A stretch of DNA of 64,000 nt, taken from assembly GCF_025989125.1 (NCBI RefSeq), contig NZ_JAPDNR010000001.1, positions 8,420,087 to 8,484,086 of the forward strand, read 5' to 3'. A program made the position numbers and the translations under genes. The DNA is from Chitinophaga nivalis. GTDB lineage: Bacteria > Bacteroidota > Bacteroidia > Chitinophagales > Chitinophagaceae. A model generated the notes under the pieces. The model had not been told where the DNA came from. It saw only the letters and a program-made list of their open reading frames with translations, and made no database searches. Positions 25,620-33,370 of the stretch are shown here, one piece after another; within the stretch, counting starts at the first letter, position 1, and the number at the start of each line of letters is the position of its first letter.

Positions 25620-26726
25620 TTACTTAATCGTCAGATAGTACACATTGATACTATCTTTTACAATATGTACACCCAGCATATCGCGCAGGCTTTCGATGGT
25701 TTCCGTGACCGTATAATTATTGAAATCGGCTGTCAGCCGGCGTTTATTCAGGCTGTTGGCAGAAGGCGGCACATTGATCACAATGTTATGATACATACTG
25801 ACGGCATACAGAATTTCCTCCAGCGGCGCTTCGCTGAACTGCAGGTTGCCGGTTCGCCAGACCAGTGCGGCCTGACTTTTCATGAGCTTTTTCTGTAAAG
25901 GCTGATAACGATCCTGTTTCAGCAGCATGCTGGCTGTCAGCGGAATTTGCTCCCCGGTACCTTTTACCACCACTGCACTGCCTTTAATTAAAAACACCTG
26001 GGTAGTGGCGGGCGTCTTATGAATATTTAACACAGCGCCGGTAGTACGTACTTCCGTATAATCATCCAGTTGAAAAACAACGGGGGCTGTCTGTTCCAGA
26101 TCAAAATAAACATCTCCGGATAATACCGTTATCCGGGGATCTTTTTCGAAATCTGCCGGATAGGTAATACTGGCTGTTTTATTCAACACAGCCTTCCCAT
26201 TCTTTCCCAGCACCAGGGAATCTATGATACCGGAATCATTGGTATGTACCAGCATTTCTACCGGCCGGCGCCATCTCAGCATAATTAATACCACTGCCAG
26301 CAGCACTACGGCCGCAGTAATCGCAGCCGGCCATTTCCGGTTAACGGCACGCGGTGCTACCACGGTTGTTTTTACAGCAGTAATAACAGGTGGCTCCGTA
26401 ACAGCGGGTGCTATCATCATTTCCGCCGGTGGCGGCGCTGCGGTGACCATGGGTGTTTCAACCGGTACCGGTGCAGCAGGCATGGTTAATACAGGAGCGG
26501 CAACGGGTACAGGTATTTCAACCGGCGCGGGTATTTCAACCTGTGCCGGCAGCACTGGTTTCTCCGGTTCTTCTTCCATCCAGGCTTCCAGGCAATGTTC
26601 CAGATAAGCCGACTGTTCCGGCCCACTGGCCTTCAAAGCAGCAATCTGCTCCTGTAAAAAAGGATCATGTGGCGACTGAATAAACTGTAGGATCAGATCA
26701 TTCGTTTCAGGTGTAGGATGATACAT
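25620..26726 (-). CDS. FecR-like membrane protein with a DUF4974-type C-terminus
   Basis: A 368-residue protein in three parts. Residues 1-55 are a short helical cytoplasmic segment. About 56-130 is a Pro/Val/Ala-rich linker (VQ and PVP repeats), followed by one membrane helix (AAITAAVVLLAVVLIML, about 133-150). The periplasmic part has the FecR pattern (ITVLSGDVYFDLE, TTGAVLNIHKTPATTQVFLIKG) and ends in the DUF4974-like domain (APLEEILYAVSMYHNIVINV, TVTETIESLRDMLG). FecR proteins couple TonB-dependent receptors to an ECF sigma factor. The usual partner here is replaced by the divergent sigma-like/TPR gene. The linker and the short cytoplasmic part are atypical. Confidence 0.82.
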   Translation of the reverse strand: MYHPTPETNDLILQFIQSPHDPFLQEQIAALKASGPEQSAYLEHCLEAWMEEEPEKPVLPAQVEIPAPVEIPVPVAAPVLTMPAAPVPVETPMVTAAPPPAEMMIAPAVTEPPVITAVKTTVVAPRAVNRKWPAAITAAVVLLAVVLIMLRWRRPVEMLVHTNDSGIIDSLVLGKNGKAVLNKTASITYPADFEKDPRITVLSGDVYFDLEQTAPVVFQLDDYTEVRTTGAVLNIHKTPATTQVFLIKGSAVVVKGTGEQIPLTASMLLKQDRYQPLQKKLMKSQAALVWRTGNLQFSEAPLEEILYAVSMYHNIVINVPPSANSLNKRRLTADFNNYTVTETIESLRDMLGVHIVKDSINVYYLTIK

Positions 26727-26773
26727 ATTTCTAGGTGTCCTGTCTCAATAGCGGGTATGTTCGGCAAGATACT

Positions 26774-26818
26774 CAACTTATATACAAGTTGTACCATTAA
26801 ATGCCTACAGTTTGTACC
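26774..26818. promoter_or_regulatory. repeats in the FecR / sigma-TPR divergent region
   Basis: The 170 bases between the two divergent genes hold an inverted repeat CAACTT-N6-AAGTTG (26774-26791). They also hold a direct repeat TTGTACCATT / TTGTACCGTT at 26789 and 26812, 23 bases apart. Both could be binding sites controlling the pair; no clear promoter was found. Confidence 0.35.
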
Positions 26819-26896
26819 GTTGGTAGAATAAATTATTAGGTCAGCTCCGCAAGGTTTAATATTTTTAGTACAGACGAACAGGCAAAAACGATATGT

Positions 26897-28195
26897 ATGT
26901 CACCTGAACCTTTATCAAATAACGACCAGGAATATATTGAGGGATTGCTACATTACACACCGGGAATTATAGAAACAATCTATCAGCGTTTTGCCACCAA
27001 AGAAAAACGCTTTATCCTCCAGAAAACCGGTAATGTTAAAGATGCCGCCCACATCTTTGAAGAAGCATTAATGGATATTTATTACTATGCCCGCCGTCAT
27101 CCGCTGCAGGTCAGTTCCTTTGAACCTTTTCTCCAGCTGCTGTGCAAACGTATCTGGGAGCTGGAACTGGAAAGGCGTGGCCAACGTATTCCCGGCCTGG
27201 AAACAGAAGAACTGTCTACCCTCAGCCGCGATGATATTCAGGATGTGGAAGATGTACTGAAAGAAGGCGAAAAAAGAAGGCTTACTTATCAGGCTTACCT
27301 GCAACTCGGCGACAGCTGCAGAAATCTTCTTCGCTGGTCACTCACCGATTGTTTACAGGAAGATATTGCCGTAGAAACGAATATCCCTGTCGGGGAATTA
27401 CCTGCCAGACGGGCACAGTGTTTCACCAGCATTTTTAAGGATATAGATGCCAAACTGAAAAGTAATCTGTTTTCCGACACCGATCTGCAGGAAAGTGATC
27501 GTTTTCTGACGGCACAGATGAGCGATCCGGAGAAGAAAGCTTTTTCCACCCGGCTGGAAACAGAGCCTGTACTAAAACAACAGGTGAAACGCTTCGACTT
27601 GTTCCGGCAGCTGCTGGCACAGAAAATCTGCGGCGACCCTTCCCGGGACGAACTGCTGTCTCTCCTCTACCGGCAACGCAATGCCTGGTATACGACCAAA
27701 GACAATACGGCCATGCCTATACGCAACTATGTCATCCTCACCGCACTGATTGCGGCAGGATTGGCGATTCTGTTGTACGTAAGTCCGTGGCATAAAAATA
27801 TCTACCGGCAGTTTGCTTCCACCGAAATGCAGATTCCGGATAATGACAGTGTACGCCTGCCGGAAACAGCCATCGTGCAGTTTAACCGCGGTCACTTTGA
27901 ACAAACAGTGCTGTTGCTCAACAATGCGCTGGCCATCAACCCCAATAACCTGTATGCTCACTACTACCGCGGCGTAAGCCTGGTAGACCTGCACCGGCTG
28001 CAGGCAGCACGCACCGACCTGCTCACTGTTTATAACAACAGCGAGGATCTTCGTTATGACGCAGCCTTTTATATGGCATTAAGCTACCTGAAAGAAGGAC
28101 ATAAACAGCAGTGCCTGGAGTGGTTATCGAAAATACCACCCGGCGCTCCCAATTATATCAAAGTACAGAAACTGATAGATGAATTAAGTAGTTAG
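26897..28195 (+). CDS. ECF-sigma-like / anti-sigma-like / TPR membrane fusion protein
   Basis: A 432-residue protein of unusual build. Residues about 10-95 resemble sigma region 2 (IIETIYQRF, NVKDAAHIFEEALMDIYYYARR, LCKRIWELELERRG). Residues about 130-185 resemble region 4 (YLQLGDSCRNLLRWSL, EDIAVETNIPVGELPARRAQ). About 200-245 looks like the zinc-free part of membrane anti-sigma factors (FLTAQMSDPEKKAFSTRLET, EPVLKQQVKRFDLFRQLL). One membrane helix follows (VILTALIAAGLAILLYV, about 278-294), then at least two TPR units (IVQFNRGHFEQTVLLLNNAL, HYYRGVSLVDLHRLQAARTD). It is divergent to a FecR-like gene. It may be a membrane-held sigma factor with its own inhibitor, or a degenerate sigma domain used as a scaffold. 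Domain calls are by pattern only. Confidence 0.65.
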   Translation: MSPEPLSNNDQEYIEGLLHYTPGIIETIYQRFATKEKRFILQKTGNVKDAAHIFEEALMDIYYYARRHPLQVSSFEPFLQLLCKRIWELELERRGQRIPGLETEELSTLSRDDIQDVEDVLKEGEKRRLTYQAYLQLGDSCRNLLRWSLTDCLQEDIAVETNIPVGELPARRAQCFTSIFKDIDAKLKSNLFSDTDLQESDRFLTAQMSDPEKKAFSTRLETEPVLKQQVKRFDLFRQLLAQKICGDPSRDELLSLLYRQRNAWYTTKDNTAMPIRNYVILTALIAAGLAILLYVSPWHKNIYRQFASTEMQIPDNDSVRLPETAIVQFNRGHFEQTVLLLNNALAINPNNLYAHYYRGVSLVDLHRLQAARTDLLTVYNNSEDLRYDAAFYMALSYLKEGHKQQCLEWLSKIPPGAPNYIKVQKLIDELSS

Positions 28196-28428
28196 CTGTG
28201 ATAGGGCGCATGGCTACAATGGATAATACTCTCTACTTCTCCTTTAATCAGTTCATACACAGGGGCCTTGTCTTTCTTAATATTTAATAATTGTTGTAAT
28301 ACCAAAACATAGATCTCACCTCTGCTACAGCCATCAATCTGGGCCTTAAGGATATCATGCTTTACCTCCTCACAACCGGTCGCATCCAGTTTCTGGTAAA
28401 TTACATACAAGTCGTCTATCCAACTCAT
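28192..28428 (-). CDS. small hypothetical protein
   Basis: A 78-residue acidic, helical protein of unknown family (LYVIYQKLDATGCEEV, EIYVLVLQQLLNI) with three cysteines spread along the chain and a CSHAPYH end. It is convergent with the sigma-like/TPR gene and their ends overlap by four bases. The composition and the closely packed ends suggest a real gene, but the evidence is limited. Confidence 0.5.
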   Translation of the reverse strand: MSWIDDLYVIYQKLDATGCEEVKHDILKAQIDGCSRGEIYVLVLQQLLNIKKDKAPVYELIKGEVESIIHCSHAPYHS

Positions 28429-28544
28429 ATCTCTAAAGTTTAAACATAGTGTATAGTAGCTTTAAAGTTAATCAATTATATTAATAAAAATATTGATCCA
28501 AAGGGTTAATTTTATGTAAACAAGCCCGGTTTTTGTGGGGGAAA

Positions 28545-29705
28545 TCAGAACCAGATCAGCGGATTTCTCACAGGTAAATTACGCAGTACTTCCGGCTCCT
28601 GCGGGTCATGTTCCAACGACAACCATAGCCGGTAATAATCCTCCTTATCCAAAGCTGCCGCACCAAAAACAAGAAAAGGCTGTGCCACCGGCCACTGGTT
28701 CCAATACATCACATCCGCACCATAGGGCCAACTGTTTTTCTGCTGTACATACGGATACATGAAAGCCATACCCAGGGCTATATTCTGCTGCTGATTGGTG
28801 GTATACTGCCACAGATTATGTGCCGGCGTACTCAGTAACTGACAGATCGTACTCATGGCATCCAGGTTAAACAACGAGTAGCCGTAAGGTTTAGTTCTTT
28901 TCAGCTCCTGCGGAAAGCTGCCATCCGCCGCCATTTGCGCCGGTAGCAACACGGTTTCATACCGCTGAATACAGAAATCTGTCCAGGTTTTATTACCGGT
29001 AAACCGCGCAAAAGATGCTACCTGCATGACCCAGCAGGTGCCATGATTATTGGTAGCATTCATCTCATCTTTTCCATACGGATGAGTGGTCATCCATTGC
29101 AGGTAAGCCGTAAACCAGGCTTTCATGGCCGCCAGGTCGTCCCGCGGTATGATACCCGCCTTTTCCATGATACGCAGTGCTTCTACTACTTCCAGCAGAT
29201 GAATGGTATCGATAATACCGATGCCCCGGCCGGTTACCCGGCCCTTAATGGCCTGTGCATACAACAAGGCAGGTCGCATACTCGTAGCAGTATCCACGAA
29301 CCATGCCCGTGCATGTACCAGTGCCCGCTGCAGGTATGTTTTATCGCCTCCTGCTACATAACCGGCCGCCAGCGCGCCCATAATACGACTCAACCGGATC
29401 ATAGCCTCCCTGTGCGCTGTAAAATTATCCGGATTGGATTGCCCGTCGCGCTGTATATAGGGCGCTTTCGGATCGGCCGGATCAGGCCACCAGTAGTCAC
29501 CCTCTGAATAAAAGTCATGTTTGTCGCCGGCACTACGGGCACTACTATACGCTGTAATCGTCACCGGTAGTTCGGATATCACCCGCTGTGCCCTGGCAAT
29601 CACCGCCTGCCGGGTATCCCGTATCAGTTTATCCCGGAAAGACTTCTGTGCCTGCAGGGGTAAAACCCACATCGCTAATATTATCAGACTGATGTAACGC
29701 ATCAT
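28545..29705 (-). CDS. alginate lyase-like polysaccharide lyase
   Basis: A 386-residue exported enzyme with signal peptide ending LPLQAQ. The rest is an alpha/alpha-toroid pattern of the alginate-lyase superfamily (PL5/PL38-like). Signatures include DFYSEGDYWWPDP near residue 63, NPDNFTAHREAM, and NATNNHGTCWVMQVASFARF near residue 205, which carries the Asn-His pair expected in the active site. Such enzymes cleave uronic-acid-containing polysaccharides (alginate, glucuronan) by beta-elimination. It is the last gene of the polysaccharide operon and abuts the stop of the GH36-like gene, so it is part of the same transcript and implies uronic acid in the substrate. The exact PL family cannot be fixed here. 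Confidence 0.82.
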   Translation of the reverse strand: MMRYISLIILAMWVLPLQAQKSFRDKLIRDTRQAVIARAQRVISELPVTITAYSSARSAGDKHDFYSEGDYWWPDPADPKAPYIQRDGQSNPDNFTAHREAMIRLSRIMGALAAGYVAGGDKTYLQRALVHARAWFVDTATSMRPALLYAQAIKGRVTGRGIGIIDTIHLLEVVEALRIMEKAGIIPRDDLAAMKAWFTAYLQWMTTHPYGKDEMNATNNHGTCWVMQVASFARFTGNKTWTDFCIQRYETVLLPAQMAADGSFPQELKRTKPYGYSLFNLDAMSTICQLLSTPAHNLWQYTTNQQQNIALGMAFMYPYVQQKNSWPYGADVMYWNQWPVAQPFLVFGAAALDKEDYYRLWLSLEHDPQEPEVLRNLPVRNPLIWF

Positions 29706-31499
29706 TTATGGTTTTAACTGCAGTACTTTTCCATCATGTCCCTGCAGGGTGATGGTGATATAGCCGGTATATTTTCCGATAGGTTCACCGGTCCAGTAAT
29801 CCACTACGGTAGCTGGTTTATCCAGTTTTACTTTTAAGGTACGGGGAGATGATTCCCAGTTGAGTACCACAATCCGGCTACCGCCGGCATCCTGCATCCG
29901 TCCTACTTCAAATGCGGTATTTTCAAATGCGGCCGCCTTACCTGTTGGCGTTGCCGCTTTCCGCAAAACGTTTAACCGTTCCTGTGAGATACCCGTCAGG
30001 TCATCTCCACTCAGCAACATACCACCGGTAGCATATACCAGGGCTGCATGAAAATTAAATTCGTTATCCGGCATCTTTCCGGTGAGTACCAGGCAATCCG
30101 GATCATTCCACCACAAACGGCCATTCTGCCACGCCCGGTACAGGTTTTCGCGGCCAGACCGTTCAAACACAGGCCAATTACGTTTAATATCCATGGAACT
30201 ACGGGAACCATGCACCATTCCTAAGGAAGGCCACAAAGGATGATTACAGCCCAGTATAAAGGCATTACCTGTTCCTTTCAGTATCGCCGCCATACCCCGG
30301 CGATAGGCTTCTACCCGTGTGGCCTGCTTATCATAAAAAACACCTTTGTGAATAGCTCCCCAGAAATTGGCATCCAGTTTAAAATAAGTCACGCCCCACT
30401 CCTGCCGCATCGTGCGGAACAACTGCTCGAAATGCTGTTGTACTGCCGGATTGGTACCATCCAGCACATACCAGGGTTTCCAGCGCCAGCCGCCAAAGGT
30501 AACCGCATCACTGCGCAACGGTGCACCGTTTTCATCTTTCACCAGCCAGTCTTTATGCTGCTTAAAAACAGTAGAATTGCTATCGCAGATAAACGGCGCT
30601 ACCCAGATAGCCGGCTCAAAACCTTTATCACGAATGGTGTCCAGCACATCCTGTACCTTTCCGCCAAAAGAGCCGCCTGCCTCCAGCCAGTCGCCCATGT
30701 GCGGCTGATAGCCATCATCTACCTGGATGTATTTCAGGGCAGGTAGATGTTCTTTGATATAATCGAGGTTATCATAAATATTTTTTGCCGTGACACGCGG
30801 ACCAAAACAATACCAGGAACACCAACCCGCAGGAGGCGCTGCAAAAGGCAACCGGGGATGAAAATGCTGGATACGGTCGGCAAAACGTTGCAACAACTGG
30901 TTGCCATCCGTTCCCTTTACCACCATCAGCTCTTCCAGCTGCCACGACTGCCCCGGTAACAGCTCCAGGTTCTCCAGGTCTGTTACTACTTTAATCGTAT
31001 CAGCAGACAGATAGAATTTTCCTACGAACCGGTTGGCAGAGGTATATCCCAACAATAACTGTTGTTCACCGGCAGGATATAGCCGCAATAGATTGTACAC
31101 TGCCAGATACCCTTCCGGCTGTGGTATTTTATAGTGGCCGGCATCGGTGTAATTGCCCAGCGCTACGGGTTTTTCCAGGGTACCGGTGGTTTGCGTCAGC
31201 ATCTGAAAACCTTCTGCATAAAAAGGCGTAGCTGGTGGTAATACCCGGCCAACGGTTCCTGTTATCACTTCTTTCAGCCGTACCCGTTCACTACCGGCAT
31301 TGACTATACGTACAGTACAAAAATTACCTTGCCAGCTCCGGATGACTTTCACGGTAGCCGGCGCCAATGTACCATCTGCCTGTAATACCTTTGCAGGAGA
31401 GGATTGCAGGGATTGTATAAAACGATCTGTAATACCTGCCTGCGTAGCATATGCCTGCAGTAATAAACAGCTCAGGAATATTAAAACACTATTTTTCAT
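29706..31499 (-). CDS. GH36-like alpha-galactosidase
   Basis: A 597-residue exported enzyme (signal peptide ending LQAYATQA) of the GH-D clan. An N-terminal beta-sandwich (about 20-205) precedes a TIM-barrel that opens with PPAGWCSWYCFGPRVTAKN and contains YIQVDDGYQPHMGDW and FEPAIWVAPFI. The nucleophile strand is VTYFKLDANFWG, where the Asp of KLD is the expected catalytic base. A C-terminal beta domain follows (RIVVLNWESSPRTLKVKL). Alpha-galactosidase is the most likely activity; related activities on other alpha-linked sugars cannot be excluded. It lies 8 bases after the GH29 gene and abuts the lyase gene in the same operon. Confidence 0.82.
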   Translation of the reverse strand: MKNSVLIFLSCLLLQAYATQAGITDRFIQSLQSSPAKVLQADGTLAPATVKVIRSWQGNFCTVRIVNAGSERVRLKEVITGTVGRVLPPATPFYAEGFQMLTQTTGTLEKPVALGNYTDAGHYKIPQPEGYLAVYNLLRLYPAGEQQLLLGYTSANRFVGKFYLSADTIKVVTDLENLELLPGQSWQLEELMVVKGTDGNQLLQRFADRIQHFHPRLPFAAPPAGWCSWYCFGPRVTAKNIYDNLDYIKEHLPALKYIQVDDGYQPHMGDWLEAGGSFGGKVQDVLDTIRDKGFEPAIWVAPFICDSNSTVFKQHKDWLVKDENGAPLRSDAVTFGGWRWKPWYVLDGTNPAVQQHFEQLFRTMRQEWGVTYFKLDANFWGAIHKGVFYDKQATRVEAYRRGMAAILKGTGNAFILGCNHPLWPSLGMVHGSRSSMDIKRNWPVFERSGRENLYRAWQNGRLWWNDPDCLVLTGKMPDNEFNFHAALVYATGGMLLSGDDLTGISQERLNVLRKAATPTGKAAAFENTAFEVGRMQDAGGSRIVVLNWESSPRTLKVKLDKPATVVDYWTGEPIGKYTGYITITLQGHDGKVLQLKP

Positions 31500-31507
31500 C
31501 GGGTATA

Positions 31508-33370
31508 TTATTTGGGTTGCAGCGTGAGCTCATATAATTTCATCAACTCTTTGCCTTGCAGCTGATCTGCTTTTATGGTTACCTCATATTCACCTGCCGG
31601 TAAAAAAATCTCCTGCAGCGCAGCAGTCACCGGCGCCGGTTTACCCGTAGCGGGTACTGTATTGGCTTTGATTACCTGCTGCCCGATTTGTACGACATAC
31701 GACGATGCTACCGGCGCATCTGTCAGATAGCGGATACCGGCACGGAAAGTGGCATCTTTTACCGTACGGATCTTCCAGCTGATATACTGTGCAGGAGATT
31801 GCCAGTTATGCACATAGGCCGTAGGACTTTTCCCATCTCCATACTGCCAGCCATTGCCATGCAATGTGCCATCAAAAGCATGCAGGACGTTGGTGATATC
31901 TTTCGTATCCAATACACGCACGGTATCTGTCTGTAACGTTTTCATCTCCAATACAATCACACTGTTCATGCTATCCGGTGCTACCGCTGGTAATTCCAGG
32001 ATCATATCCTTTTTTCCCGCGCGCCGGAAAGGGAGCTGCTGCCGGCTACCGGCGAGATAAGCTTTTTGTATATCACCCATCAAACCGCCTACATACAAGG
32101 TTTTGCGCCAGTCAAATACATGCAGGTACAGGGTATTGCCCTTACGGGTACTTTCTCCCCATGGCTGTAGCGGCAAGGGCGTAGTGGTAGTGCCATATAT
32201 GCTCGCACCATATCGCTGCATCCAGGTACCGATACGATGCAGGATTACCGTATCGCGGGGGTCAATACTGCCATCTCCTTCCGGTCCGATGTTCATCAAT
32301 AGGTTGCCGCCTCTCGCCGCCGCTTTTGCCAGCAAACGGATAAAGAATGCAGCAGGTTTATGACTGCTGTCGTATTGTGAATAACCGTAGGATTCATTGG
32401 TAGTAGGAATCGCTTCCCAGTCGCCGGTGACCGGGTAAAATGCAGCAGGCCTGTCGGCAGTATTTTTATAGTCGCCGAAAGAAATGGCGGCACTGCGGGC
32501 CAGCCGACCGTTGACCACTACCTGTTGATCTACTTCCCGGATCGCCTGTAGTATACGAAGGTTTTCACTCAGCGGCAATTTACTCGGGGTATCAAACCAC
32601 AAAATATCCGGATGGTATTTGCGCAATAGTTCCTGTATCTGCGGAATCGCTTTTTCGTTGACATACTTCACCGCCTTCGGCAACCGTTCCGGATGTATAT
32701 CATACCAGTTAACACCGCCGTGCAGCAATTTATCGCCGCCAGGATTATCATAATCCCAGTCGTTGCCTGGTGCATCCGGATGTTCCCAGTCAAAGGCATG
32801 GGAATAATAAAATCCAAAACGAATACCGGCCTTTTTACAGGCGGCGGATAATGCCGCCATAGGATCGGTCTTAAAGCCGCTTTGCCTGATGCTGTAATCG
32901 CCGATGGCAGTTGGATACATCGCTACCCCATCATGGTGTTTAGCCGTGATGATCAGGTATTTCATACCAGCAGCCTTTATCAGCTGTACCCAGGCCGTTG
33001 CATCAAAATGAGCCGGATGAAAAGGTTGTATCAGTTTTTCTGCATATTCTCCGCGGCTGATTTTTTCTTTCCGCATCAGGTGTTCGGCATATCCCTCTAC
33101 TTTTTTCCCTTTCCAGGCTCCCCCTGGTACGGAATAAACACCCCAGTGAATAAAGCAGCCAAACCGGGCCTCCCGCCACCAGGCAATACGGGATGCCTGT
33201 TGTTGCAGCGAGGCTGTCCACCAGCCATTCACGGCTGTTTGTACAGCTGCCTGGTCTCTGTTACGTGCCTGTTGCAACAAAATGCCATCATCATCTCCTT
33301 TCACCTGGGCGTAGCCCGCTAAGGATGTAACGCTGAGGCCTATACTAAAAACAAATGCAGGTATCTTCAT
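31508..33370 (-). CDS. GH29 alpha-L-fucosidase (operon copy)
   Basis: A 620-residue exported enzyme, signal peptide ending LAGYAQ. The GH29 barrel (about 55-400) shows EARFGCFIHWGVYS, LIKAAGMKYLIITAKHHDG, FGFYYSHAFDWE and the nucleophile strand HPDILWFDTPSKL; GGNLLMNIGPEGDGSID closes the domain. From about residue 490 there is an extra beta-sandwich (NVLHAFDGTLHGNGWQYG) typical of sugar-binding tails. Such enzymes remove terminal alpha-L-fucose with retention. Its ATG overlaps the TGA of... the next transcript order is GH95 then this gene, with a four-base ATGA overlap, indicating translational coupling. It is one of three GH29 genes in the locus. Confidence 0.92.
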   Translation of the reverse strand: MKIPAFVFSIGLSVTSLAGYAQVKGDDDGILLQQARNRDQAAVQTAVNGWWTASLQQQASRIAWWREARFGCFIHWGVYSVPGGAWKGKKVEGYAEHLMRKEKISRGEYAEKLIQPFHPAHFDATAWVQLIKAAGMKYLIITAKHHDGVAMYPTAIGDYSIRQSGFKTDPMAALSAACKKAGIRFGFYYSHAFDWEHPDAPGNDWDYDNPGGDKLLHGGVNWYDIHPERLPKAVKYVNEKAIPQIQELLRKYHPDILWFDTPSKLPLSENLRILQAIREVDQQVVVNGRLARSAAISFGDYKNTADRPAAFYPVTGDWEAIPTTNESYGYSQYDSSHKPAAFFIRLLAKAAARGGNLLMNIGPEGDGSIDPRDTVILHRIGTWMQRYGASIYGTTTTPLPLQPWGESTRKGNTLYLHVFDWRKTLYVGGLMGDIQKAYLAGSRQQLPFRRAGKKDMILELPAVAPDSMNSVIVLEMKTLQTDTVRVLDTKDITNVLHAFDGTLHGNGWQYGDGKSPTAYVHNWQSPAQYISWKIRTVKDATFRAGIRYLTDAPVASSYVVQIGQQVIKANTVPATGKPAPVTAALQEIFLPAGEYEVTIKADQLQGKELMKLYELTLQPK

